From assembly GCA_031281345.1 (NCBI GenBank), contig JAITFN010000064.1:1-51446 (forward strand): a stretch of 51,446 nucleotides of DNA, in the 5' to 3' direction. The translations under genes and the position numbers were made by a program. Shown here piece after piece: positions 42,548 to 50,109 of this stretch (positions are counted from its first letter, which is position 1; every line of letters begins with the position of its first letter). The notes under the pieces were generated by a model. That model was not told where the DNA came from. It did not search any database and was given only the letters and a program-made list of their open reading frames with translations. The stretch comes from Candidatus Fibrimonadaceae bacterium (GTDB lineage Bacteria; Fibrobacterota; Fibrobacteria; Fibrobacterales; Fibrobacteraceae).

Positions 42548-42570
42548 TTCTATCGGTAGAGAAGATAGAA
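42548..42570. promoter_or_regulatory. Inverted repeat TTCTATC-N9-GATAGAA upstream of ftsK
   Basis: Two 7-bp perfect arms lie between the ftsK start and its TATCTT element (minus strand). The position could serve as an operator or as a 5' mRNA hairpin. Confidence 0.4.
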
Positions 42571-42582
42571 AAATTCTACATT
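42571..42582 (+). promoter_or_regulatory. Promoter-like AAATTCTACATT of the RhuM remnant
   Basis: TACATT ends 6 nt before ATG 42589, with no Shine-Dalgarno. It resembles the smc and rlmN elements (TTTTTCTACATT). Confidence 0.4.
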
Positions 42583-42588
42583 CCGTTT

Positions 42589-42873
42589 ATGGAACGAAAA
42601 GAAAACAAGGGTGAACTTGTGTTGTACCAGCCGGATGGCACATTAAAATTAGAGGTTCGCTTGGAAAACGAAACTGTTTGGCTTACGCAAAAGGCAATGG
42701 CGGAACTTTTTAATGTCGGTGTTCCAGCTATAAACAAGCATCTGAAAAATATTTTTGCAGAAGGCGAACTTAATGAAAAAGTGGCTATTTCCAAAATGGA
42801 AATAACCACTAAGCACGGTGCTATTGCCAAAATGCAGATAAAAGCAAGTGATTTACTGAAAAATATTCGTTAA
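42589..42873 (+). pseudogene. Truncated RhuM-family protein
   Basis: The 94-residue product keeps only the N-terminal RhuM region (LVLYQPDGTLKLEVRLENETVWLTQKAMAELFNVGVPAINKHLKNIF, then ISKMEITTKHGAI). Full RhuM proteins have about 330 residues and continue with a conserved YNLD...ISVGYRVNS segment that is absent here in all three frames for the next stretch. After GAIA the sequence is unrelated (KMQIKASDLLKNIR, stop). RhuM genes are found in pathogenicity islands and mobile regions; their function is not established. It probably marks a deletion or insertion scar at the left edge of the island holding the FISUMP and MACPF genes. A small functional DNA-binding protein is possible but less likely. 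Confidence 0.7.
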
Positions 42874-42968
42874 CATTGTATTATATGCAAATATTTTTTT
42901 AAAACTGTCGCTTTTTGTAAAAATAATGTATATTACTATGAGAAGTATTTAACTATATGAGGCTGACT

Positions 42969-43607
42969 ATGAATAAGCCCAAATTTATTCTGTTTTTAGC
43001 AAGCATTATGTTTGCCACAGTATTCACCCTTTCCTGCTCCGGCGAAGATGGCAAAGACGGCACAAGTTGTTCCTTAGATGGAAACATACTTACTTGCGGC
43101 GATAAAACACTTGTAATTGAGAATGGTGTAGGTTGCACCTTGGATCAAGATGAGCTGGGAAAAGGACCTGCAATCATAACTTGCGGCACTGACCGTCCAT
43201 TGGTTATTCCGATGTGCAATGGGGAGATATACTCTTTGGCAAAGAATGTTTGCGATAACAATGGCAATTTGTATGGCATTGTGACAATAGGCACACAGAC
43301 TTGGATGAAAGAGGATTTAAAAGGCGGCACCAGCAATAAATTCACTTGGGCACAGGCAACGGCAGCAGGAGCTTGTCCCAACGGCTGGAGCTTGCCGAGC
43401 AAAGCGGATTTTGAGGTGCTTGTAGGGGCAAGTGATTTTGCAAATTGGAATGGTACTTCACAAACTCGTTGGTGGAGCATTGATGAAATTGATGGTGATG
43501 ATGATAGTGCTTATGTACTTTTTATTAATAATACTGGAACTGTATCAATTCCTGAAGGCGGATCTTTGAAGGAAGGCTCAGTTTCCGTTCGTTGCATTAA
43601 GGATTAA
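42969..43607 (+). CDS. FISUMP-domain lipoprotein
   Basis: A 212-residue product from ATG 42969; GAGG lies six bases upstream and belongs to an earlier in-frame ATG (42957) that is therefore not used. The leader ends FTLSC (lipobox), followed by GEDGKDGTSC, a short Gly/Asp collagen-like segment usual in these proteins. The FISUMP domain (Fib_succ_major, residues ~100-212) is clear from GIVTIGTQTWMKEDL, FTWAQATAAGACPNGWSLPSKADFEVL and the final SVSVRCIKD. These domains are numerous in Fibrobacter and also occur in Bacteroidetes; they resemble C-type-lectin-like folds and their biochemical role is unknown. It lies 26 nt before the MACPF gene, so the two are likely cotranscribed. Confidence 0.88.
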   Translation: MNKPKFILFLASIMFATVFTLSCSGEDGKDGTSCSLDGNILTCGDKTLVIENGVGCTLDQDELGKGPAIITCGTDRPLVIPMCNGEIYSLAKNVCDNNGNLYGIVTIGTQTWMKEDLKGGTSNKFTWAQATAAGACPNGWSLPSKADFEVLVGASDFANWNGTSQTRWWSIDEIDGDDDSAYVLFINNTGTVSIPEGGSLKEGSVSVRCIKD

Positions 43608-43633
43608 GGTTTTTTAACATCTATGGAGGCTAT

Positions 43634-45172
43634 ATGAATATAGTTAAAATGAACAGTAAAGCGGCAATGCTGGTAGTAATGTTTGCCATAGCATTAGCAT
43701 TCAACGCTTGCAGCAATGATAATACCGACGATGGTAACCAAGGCGGTAACAGCAGTAGCAGCCAAGGCGATAGCAGCGGTAGCAACCAAGGCGGCGGCAC
43801 TCCGATAACAAAGCTTGAATTACCAGAACACATGCAAGCCGTCATAGGCTACGGTTACGATGCCAACGGGTTTTATGCTTCCCCAAGAAGCATCAAGTAT
43901 CCAATTCTGGATCAGGATGCACTGCTTGCAGCTAATAGAATATTAAAAGACGTCAATATGGTTTTTGGCGAATTTGAGACCATTACAGGGTCGGATATTA
44001 ACAAATACCGTAAAGAACTTACCAAGAAAGTGTCGGTAAACGCCAGTGGAAGTGGAGTTTTCGGCCTTTTTTCGTTTGCGGCTGAGGTGAGCAAAAATTT
44101 CGGAGAGACCCGAATCCAAAATTCAGAATACGTCTTTGCCACCACTACCTCTAACATAAGTAAGGGCGCATATCATATCAGGAACAAGACTGGATTGGAT
44201 GCATTTTATACCGCTGAATTCAAAGCAGACCTGAATAACTCGTCTATAACTGCGAAAGAGCTTGTTGACAAATACGGAACCCACGTAATGCTGGGGGGCA
44301 TATATGGGGCACGGCTTGACCACCATTTGAGCACGGTTGCCAGAAACGAGAAAGCTATTGACAAATTGGGCTATTATGTCAAAACCTCGGCAGAAACGAA
44401 ATTTATTTTCGCAAGTGCCGGAGGAAAATTTAGTTCCGAGCAGCTGGCGGAAATTGAAAGTTCTTTTGAAACCACAAATACCGATATAAAAACCCTAGTT
44501 TTTGGCGGTAAGCCCGAATATGGGCAATTTGTAAATGACAACTCCAGCTATAACGAATGGATAAATTCCATTGAGGGCAAAGAAATTTGGTCGGATTACT
44601 ATCCGGGAAGTCTTTTCGGTATTTGGGAATTGCCAATGGATGCTGCACGCTCTACGGCGTTGCAAATGGAAGTTGATGAACGTTGCAAACAAATAAATGT
44701 AGTCAATAGTTTCCCTGAAATAATAGAGTGGAAAACGATTCGAGGGGATGGTGGTAACGATGTTAAAACAATAAATGATGATGGACCTCTCATAAATAAA
44801 TCTTTTGATGTCATAAAATTTGCTGAAACTTTTGATGTTAATCTGGACAAATATAAGGAAAAGGGATATACAAAAATCACTTTTTATATACAAATGGATA
44901 TGGCAGAAATAAAGGATGGAAAAGCTTGGGTTCATCTATATTCTTCGGATATTGCGAGTGACAGCTATAAAATTGCTAGCGATAGTAGAGATCTTAAGTC
45001 AGATAAGCAGTGGCGTCCTGAATTAGTAACATTTCTTAACGTGGACATAAACAGTTTTAAAAAGACAACCAGTGGCGAATACATATTTGTTATCCGGTAT
45101 CATGGTTCAGGTGATGGTACCAATGATTGGATGAACAAAAATGTAAAAGTAAAACTTGTTTTTAGTAAATAA
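43634..45172 (+). CDS. MACPF (perforin-like) lipoprotein
   Basis: A 512-residue protein with leader ending ALAFNAC (lipobox Cys26) and a Ser/Gly/Gln linker (~31-56). The MACPF domain (~60-345) shows KKVSVNASGSGVFGLFSFAAEVSKNF (beta/helix cluster), the diagnostic YGTHVMLGG (Tyr214, Gly215, Thr216, His217, Gly221, Gly222), and the C-terminal signature LVFGGKPEYG ... YNEWINSIEGKE ... GIWEL. MACPF proteins oligomerise into membrane pores; several from gut Bacteroidales kill related strains. A C-terminal beta-rich domain (~350-512, WKTIRGDGGNDVKTI ... KVKLVFSK) may bind a receptor. GGAGG lies 5 nt before ATG 43634; ATG 43649 is an alternative. No immunity gene is recognisable. Confidence 0.93.
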   Translation: MNIVKMNSKAAMLVVMFAIALAFNACSNDNTDDGNQGGNSSSSQGDSSGSNQGGGTPITKLELPEHMQAVIGYGYDANGFYASPRSIKYPILDQDALLAANRILKDVNMVFGEFETITGSDINKYRKELTKKVSVNASGSGVFGLFSFAAEVSKNFGETRIQNSEYVFATTTSNISKGAYHIRNKTGLDAFYTAEFKADLNNSSITAKELVDKYGTHVMLGGIYGARLDHHLSTVARNEKAIDKLGYYVKTSAETKFIFASAGGKFSSEQLAEIESSFETTNTDIKTLVFGGKPEYGQFVNDNSSYNEWINSIEGKEIWSDYYPGSLFGIWELPMDAARSTALQMEVDERCKQINVVNSFPEIIEWKTIRGDGGNDVKTINDDGPLINKSFDVIKFAETFDVNLDKYKEKGYTKITFYIQMDMAEIKDGKAWVHLYSSDIASDSYKIASDSRDLKSDKQWRPELVTFLNVDINSFKKTTSGEYIFVIRYHGSGDGTNDWMNKNVKVKLVFSK

Positions 45173-45198
45173 GCTGGTTTAACTGACTTAAAGATAAA

Positions 45199-45236
45199 TG
45201 TTGCGCAAAAGGGTAATTTCCAAAAATTGCGCAACA
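45199..45236 (+). terminator. Terminator hairpin after the MACPF gene
   Basis: TGTTGCGCAA (45199-45208) pairs with TTGCGCAACA (45227-45236) around an 18-nt loop, followed by CTTTTTT. The T-run continues directly into the rlmN promoter-like motif, so one tract may serve as both terminator tail and promoter element. Confidence 0.75.
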
Positions 45237-45238
45237 CT

Positions 45239-45250
45239 TTTTTCTACATT
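45239..45250 (+). promoter_or_regulatory. Promoter-like TTTTTCTACATT of rlmN
   Basis: TACATT ends 8 nt before ATG 45259; the intervening CACAAATA has no Shine-Dalgarno. It is identical over 12 bases to the smc element. Confidence 0.5.
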
Positions 45251-45258
45251 CACAAATA

Positions 45259-46290
45259 ATGAAATTCCAAGATATAAAATCTCTTTCGCAAGAAGAATTG
45301 CGCCTGTTCCTTTTGGATAATGGGCACAAACCTTATAGAGCAGAGCAGATTCGCACTTGGGTTTTCAAGCAAAAAATGCAAACTTACGAAGGCTTAAATG
45401 TTCCAGCAGAACTTTGCCACTTGCTGGAAAGCAGTTTTAGCATAAAATCGCTCAGAGAAGAATTAAAAATGCAGTCTGCAGACGGCACAATAAAATGGCT
45501 TTACAAAACACCAGACAATTTACCAGTTGAAACAGTTATGATACCAACAGAAACAAGAGCCTCTGTTTGCGTATCAACGCAATCGGGTTGTGCTATGGGT
45601 TGCGTATTCTGCCGCACCGGAAGCATGAAACTGAACCGCTCGCTTGAAGCAGGCGAAATTTTAGAACAGATAATAAATGTAATGCAAATTAAACAAGTCA
45701 CAAATGTGATTTTTATGGGTATGGGCGAACCCCTTATGAATTTGGAGGCTGTTCACAGAGCTTGCGTTTGCCTGCACGACCAAAAAACTTTTTCAATGGG
45801 CAAAGGGCGTTTAACTATCAGTACCAGCGGCATTGTTCCAAAAATAGCAGAACTTTTGGAGAGAGGCACGCCTTGCCAACTAGCTGTGAGCCTTGTTGCG
45901 GCAGATAACGAAACAAGAGGAAGCCTTATGCCTGTGAACAAAACTTGGGATTTAACCGAGCTTTTGAAAGCCATAGATAATTATATGGAAAAAAGCGGCG
46001 AGTGGGTAACCCTCGAATATATTTTGATAAAAGATAAAACTTGTACTAAAACAGCGGCAAAAAATTTAATCCGCATAGTTAAGCCCAGAAGATGCAAAGT
46101 TAATGCCATTGTTTTAAACGATAACGAAAACCCAGAATTGCAAGCTCCTTCCGAACAAGAGGTGAACGAATTTCTAAATTTTGTAAGAGCGGAGTCCGTG
46201 CAAATAAATATCAGAAACCCTAGAGGGCGCGATATTTTGGCTGCTTGCGGGCAACTCTCAAACAACTCTTTAAGCAAGGTGGCGGTATGA
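45259..46290 (+). CDS. rlmN: 23S rRNA/tRNA adenine-C2 methyltransferase RlmN
   Basis: A 343-residue radical-SAM enzyme. The 4Fe-4S motif is C111-x3-C115-x2-C118 (GCAMGCVFCRTG), followed by GMGEPLMN and RLTISTSGIVP. The second catalytic Cys is Cys330 in ILAACGQL, which is methylated during turnover. RlmN methylates A2503 of 23S rRNA and A37 of some tRNAs. It is distinguished from Cfr by the family-typical N-terminus and the housekeeping setting; without a profile search, Cfr-like activity cannot be excluded. The start is ATG 45259 with leaderless geometry. Its stop overlaps the next start as ATGA. Confidence 0.93.
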   Translation: MKFQDIKSLSQEELRLFLLDNGHKPYRAEQIRTWVFKQKMQTYEGLNVPAELCHLLESSFSIKSLREELKMQSADGTIKWLYKTPDNLPVETVMIPTETRASVCVSTQSGCAMGCVFCRTGSMKLNRSLEAGEILEQIINVMQIKQVTNVIFMGMGEPLMNLEAVHRACVCLHDQKTFSMGKGRLTISTSGIVPKIAELLERGTPCQLAVSLVAADNETRGSLMPVNKTWDLTELLKAIDNYMEKSGEWVTLEYILIKDKTCTKTAAKNLIRIVKPRRCKVNAIVLNDNENPELQAPSEQEVNEFLNFVRAESVQINIRNPRGRDILAACGQLSNNSLSKVAV

Positions 46291-46919
46291 ACGAAATAAC
46301 CTTAACGCCAAATGTCTCGCAATATTGGGAAATGTTGTATGAACAGGGTTTGGACGAATGGGATTTAGGCGAAGCAACGCCAGCATTGCTTGAATTTTTT
46401 GAGCATCCGTCTTGCCCAAAATCCGGAGATGTTCTTGTTCCTGCCGCAGGCAAAGGCTGGGATGCAGAGGCATTTGCAAAACGCGGGCATAATGTTTTGG
46501 CCGTTGATTTTTGCCCCTCTGCTTTGGACTCAATGGAGCAGCTCGCAAATAACAACAGCAATTTGCAAGCCTTGAATTTGGATATGTTTTTATTAAGCCC
46601 TTGCGAAGAAAAAAGAGGTGGAAAAAAGTTTGATATAATTTACGATTATTTTGGCTTTAATTCCATTCAACCCGGCAGGCGAGACGAGTATGTGGAGATG
46701 TGGTTAAAAATGTTAAAGGATGATGGATTTTTGATTGGATTTTTTTGCCCGTTGTGCGAGGAAAAATATGGCTATGAGCCTCCTTACAGCATATCTAGCA
46801 AAGAACTTGAAGCTAGATTCAATGGGATAATGGAGATTGAAGAGAGAATTGTGCCGAGAAAAAGCGTTGAAAGCAGAATTGGCAAAGAGGAAATTTGGCT
46901 TTTGAGGAAAATAATATGA
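46287..46919 (+). CDS. TPMT-like class I SAM methyltransferase
   Basis: A 210-residue protein from ATG 46287, coupled by ATGA overlap to rlmN. Residues [26 protein letters not shown] are the thiopurine S-methyltransferase family N-terminus. [27 protein letters not shown] is the SAM-binding loop, and [32 protein letters not shown] completes the fold. Bacterial members methylate thiols or other small nucleophiles; the physiological substrate here is unknown. It also ends in an ATGA overlap with the next gene. The longer frame starting at 46245 would extend into rlmN and lacks family support. Confidence 0.85.
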   Translation: MNEITLTPNVSQYWEMLYEQGLDEWDLGEATPALLEFFEHPSCPKSGDVLVPAAGKGWDAEAFAKRGHNVLAVDFCPSALDSMEQLANNNSNLQALNLDMFLLSPCEEKRGGKKFDIIYDYFGFNSIQPGRRDEYVEMWLKMLKDDGFLIGFFCPLCEEKYGYEPPYSISSKELEARFNGIMEIEERIVPRKSVESRIGKEEIWLLRKII

Positions 46920-47404
46920 GTGATGAAATTTGTCCCTGCGGTTCAGGAAAAAGCTACGCTACGTGTTGCGAGCCGATAATCAAAAAAACAGCACTGGCCA
47001 GTAGCCCAGAAATGCTTATGCGCTCGCGCTACACCGCTTACGTAAAAAAAGAAATTCTCTGGCTTAGAGATAGCCTTGAAGAAAAGCAGCGAAAGGATTT
47101 TGACGAGAAAGGAGCGAAGCAGTGGAGCGAACGTTCTCAGTGGATTGGTCTTGAAATTATCAAATCAAAAACAGATGAGGAACACAACACAGGCTTGGTT
47201 GAATTTTCTGCAAAATTCAAGCAGGATGGAGTAGTAAGAGAACACCACGAAATTTCCGAATTTGTGCGAAAAAACAACGAGTGGCTGCTAACCGAAGGCA
47301 GTATGGTTAAACCAGAACCCGTGCGCAAAGAACAAACCGTTGGCAGAAACGATCCGTGCCCCTGCGGTTCAGGAAAAAAGTACAAGAAGTGCTGCGGAGC
47401 TTAA
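46916..47404 (+). CDS. YchJ-like protein with two SEC-C motifs
   Basis: A 162-residue protein starting at ATG 46916 (ATGA overlap). It has an N-terminal SEC-C zinc motif ([13 protein letters not shown], ~6-18), the UPF0225/YchJ core ([22 protein letters not shown] ... [11 protein letters not shown] ... [11 protein letters not shown]) and a second C-terminal SEC-C motif ([15 protein letters not shown]). This layout is that of E. coli YchJ. The SEC-C module binds zinc and in SecA contacts SecB and ribosomes; the role of YchJ proteins is not established. The gap to the next gene is 18 nt. Confidence 0.9.
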   Translation: MSDEICPCGSGKSYATCCEPIIKKTALASSPEMLMRSRYTAYVKKEILWLRDSLEEKQRKDFDEKGAKQWSERSQWIGLEIIKSKTDEEHNTGLVEFSAKFKQDGVVREHHEISEFVRKNNEWLLTEGSMVKPEPVRKEQTVGRNDPCPCGSGKKYKKCCGA

Positions 47405-47422
47405 GGAGAATAATTATCTAAT

Positions 47423-48439
47423 ATGCGCTACTTTCCCGCTCTAGATACTTTGCGTTTTTTGGCTTCTTTAAATATTGTTCTGTTGCATTTTTCATCGTCT
47501 GATTTACTCTCTTATGCAAAAGGAACTTTTTGGGGATCTGTGATAAAAGGTCCATTTTTTACCGCGGATGTGTTCTTTTTGCTGAGCGGTTTTATCTATT
47601 CAATTTTGTTCAGCAAGCGTGAGCGAGTGCCTAAGTTAAAAGCTTTTATGAAAGAGCGTTTTAGGCGGCTATACCCTTTGCATATAATTTGCACTTTGAT
47701 TATTTTTGCAATAACAATTTACAGAACACATCTTTTAGACAACACCGCTTATGCAATTAAAAGCCTCGCTTTGCATATATCGCTATTATGGGCTTTTGTC
47801 CCAAAAATGGGATTTCACCTCAATCAGCCTTCTTGGGCTTTGTCCGTATTTTTTCTGTGCTATGTTTTAACACCGGGTTTTTCAAGATTTTTGAACAAGC
47901 TAGGCAAAAAGTCCCTTTGGTTGTTGTTTTTAGGTTCTTGGGCACTTTCGCTTTTTGTTGTTCTTCATTTTGAAGAAATGCCAAACGCTTTTAGAGGCAT
48001 CAATTTTTTCTCTGGAATGCTGCTTGGAAAATTATTTTTCAATAAAGCAATTCCGCTACCTAGAAAAGCCTTGATAAACGATTTGTTTTTGTTCGGAGTT
48101 GCAACTTTGCTATGCTTGAATGTTTGCGCTTTCAAGCAAGTACATATCGTGTTGTCTTACCATATTGCAGCACCAATTTTATACTCTGCCCTATTGCTCT
48201 TTTTGGCAAACGACAAAGGCATTATAGTTAAAATTCTTTCAATATCTTTGCTCAGAAGTTTGGGCAAAGTATCTTTTTACGCATATCTTTTGCACAGCGT
48301 TGTAATAGAATTTTTGCATTTGTATTTAGACAAAATTGCCCAATGGAAATACAATCCTTTTGACAAACCATTAGCAACATTTTTAATTATCATTATATTC
48401 TATGGCAGTTGTGCGGTATATAATAGGTGGAAGCGATGA
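47423..48439 (+). CDS. Acyltransferase 3 family membrane protein
   Basis: A 338-residue protein with about ten hydrophobic segments. It opens with the family signature RYFPALDTLRFLASLNIVLLHF, whose H-bearing segment is conserved, followed by FFTADVFFLLSGFIY and RFRRLYPLHIICTLI. Acyltransferase-3 proteins (OafA/YrhL) transfer acetyl or other acyl groups to cell-surface sugars or export modified lipids. It lacks the C-terminal SGNH domain found in some relatives. AAGGAG lies about 12 nt before the start. Its stop overlaps the GH9 start (ATGA). Position in a housekeeping operon gives no substrate clue. Confidence 0.88.
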   Translation: MRYFPALDTLRFLASLNIVLLHFSSSDLLSYAKGTFWGSVIKGPFFTADVFFLLSGFIYSILFSKRERVPKLKAFMKERFRRLYPLHIICTLIIFAITIYRTHLLDNTAYAIKSLALHISLLWAFVPKMGFHLNQPSWALSVFFLCYVLTPGFSRFLNKLGKKSLWLLFLGSWALSLFVVLHFEEMPNAFRGINFFSGMLLGKLFFNKAIPLPRKALINDLFLFGVATLLCLNVCAFKQVHIVLSYHIAAPILYSALLLFLANDKGIIVKILSISLLRSLGKVSFYAYLLHSVVIEFLHLYLDKIAQWKYNPFDKPLATFLIIIIFYGSCAVYNRWKR

Positions 48440-50109
48440 ATGTTTCTTCTCCACTGTTCACAATAGCCATTACGGGGTTCTTTTTCTCTGCTCAAGCAGG
48501 TGTTTGGATTAGAATAAATCAAGCTGGATATGCACCAGAACGCAACAAAACAGCCATTGTTCTCTCCGATACCGATATTGCCGGACAAATTTGGAATTTG
48601 AAAAAAAACGATGTCACGGTTTTGAGCGGCAAAATTCCCGCAGGCAAGCCAGGCGATAATATTTTTGCAGCACAGGCATTTACATATACAATAGATTTCA
48701 GCAAGTTAAAAGAAAAAGGGGACTACGCTTTGGAAGTACCTGGTGCCCAAACTCAGCAAGTACTCATTAAAGATGACCCCTATTCCCTATTCGCCACTCA
48801 AACGCTTATGCACCTGCGTGCTATGCGCAGCAAACATTCGGGAGACAGCGCCGCTATTGTACATAAGGTTAAAGGCGATTGGAGGCAGGGTGCTTGGCAA
48901 GAGGGGGTTCCTCACAAAACCATAGATATGCAAGGCGGGCATTATGATGCTGGCGACTATATAAAATTCACATTGAACGAAGCCTATCTCGCTTGGCATT
49001 TGCTGAGTGCTTATATGGAAAACCCTTCCCTTTTTGTTAAAGTTCAAAGCACCTCAAATTTGCCAGATATTCTAGACGAAGCCAAGTACAGCCTTGATTA
49101 TTTGCTCAAAACATTCCCAGATGAAAATACTTTTGTGATACAAGTGGGCGACAGTAAAGACCATGAACAAGGATGGCGACTTCCAGAAATGGATGTTCTA
49201 AATGGCAAAAGACCCGCGTTGTGCGCTTTGTCTCGCGTGCATATGGGAAGTACAGCCGCAGCACTCGCCTTGGGCGCGAATGTGTTTAAAAACTTAGATG
49301 CAAACTCAGCCGCAAAATACAGAGAAAAAGCAAAAGCGATTTATGCCCGTGCTAGGCAAAGCGATACTCAAACTTCCGCATTTGAACGCAATGTGATCAA
49401 CGATTTTTATTTTGACCAAACAGACGAAGACAATATGGCTTTGGCAGCCGCAGAACTCGGCGATATAAAGGCTTATGCACCGCCTGCCGCAAGCGAAGTG
49501 AGCTGGAGCGACTGGAACGCATTTGCAAATTATCGTTTAGCAGAACAAGGAGACGAAGCCGCAAAAAGCCGCCTGCTTTTGGAAGCGAAACGCTATGAGC
49601 GAGAAAATATATGGAATGTTCCTGGCGATTATGTGTGGGGCAGTTTGCATCGCTGGATTGGTATGGCGAATGTTCATTTAAGGGCAGAGCGTTTGCAGGG
49701 AAAAGAATTGTCATTGCCTTTTTTGGGTGTTTTGGATTATGTATTTGGTCGCAACAATTGGGGCATAGCAATGCTCGCATCTGCTAATTTGCCATATAGC
49801 ATTCGCAATGTTTACAACGGAATTTACCGCTTAACCAAAGTTTTTCCCACAGGTGCTTTATCAGAAGGCCCGGGGGACAAAGCGACTCACTTGGAAATGC
49901 AAAAATATTTTACCATTCCAAAAAACAACTCCTTTGAAAAATTTAACACAAATGCCGGAGTGTTTTACGATAATGCCGATGATTTTATGATTCAAGAAAG
50001 CACCATAGGCGGGCAGGGAGATTTGCTCCTTATGCTTGCGCTTGCTTCTGCTAAAAACCTCTCTCCAAAAGCGGATCCCGGAACTGTTCCGCGCCGCACG
50101 CAAAGATGA
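48436..50109 (+). CDS. GH9 endoglucanase
   Basis: A 557-residue protein from ATG 48436 (ATGA overlap); the signal peptide runs to about residue 21 (FFFSAQA). It has an N-terminal Ig-like CelD_N domain (VWIRINQAGYAPERNKTAIVLS, ~22-110) and a GH9 catalytic domain (~115-545). The nucleophile/base pair is Asp171 and Asp174 in GGHYDAGDY; LPDILDEAKYSLDYLLK, VGRNNW-type VFGRNNWG and the acid Glu521 in IQESTIGGQGDLL complete it. It cleaves beta-1,4-glucan by inversion. No T9SS domain or lipobox was seen, so it is probably periplasmic or released. Its stop overlaps the next start (ATGA). Confidence 0.93.
   Translation: MNVSSPLFTIAITGFFFSAQAGVWIRINQAGYAPERNKTAIVLSDTDIAGQIWNLKKNDVTVLSGKIPAGKPGDNIFAAQAFTYTIDFSKLKEKGDYALEVPGAQTQQVLIKDDPYSLFATQTLMHLRAMRSKHSGDSAAIVHKVKGDWRQGAWQEGVPHKTIDMQGGHYDAGDYIKFTLNEAYLAWHLLSAYMENPSLFVKVQSTSNLPDILDEAKYSLDYLLKTFPDENTFVIQVGDSKDHEQGWRLPEMDVLNGKRPALCALSRVHMGSTAAALALGANVFKNLDANSAAKYREKAKAIYARARQSDTQTSAFERNVINDFYFDQTDEDNMALAAAELGDIKAYAPPAASEVSWSDWNAFANYRLAEQGDEAAKSRLLLEAKRYERENIWNVPGDYVWGSLHRWIGMANVHLRAERLQGKELSLPFLGVLDYVFGRNNWGIAMLASANLPYSIRNVYNGIYRLTKVFPTGALSEGPGDKATHLEMQKYFTIPKNNSFEKFNTNAGVFYDNADDFMIQESTIGGQGDLLLMLALASAKNLSPKADPGTVPRRTQR

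Noticed and set aside
42589-45172. Toxin-immunity cassette with a classical immunity gene
   Set aside because: No small membrane or cytoplasmic immunity candidate accompanies the MACPF gene; the space after it is a terminator and rlmN.
45259-46290. Cfr antibiotic-resistance methyltransferase
   Set aside because: Motifs cannot alone separate Cfr from RlmN, but the single-copy housekeeping context and family-typical N-terminus favour RlmN.
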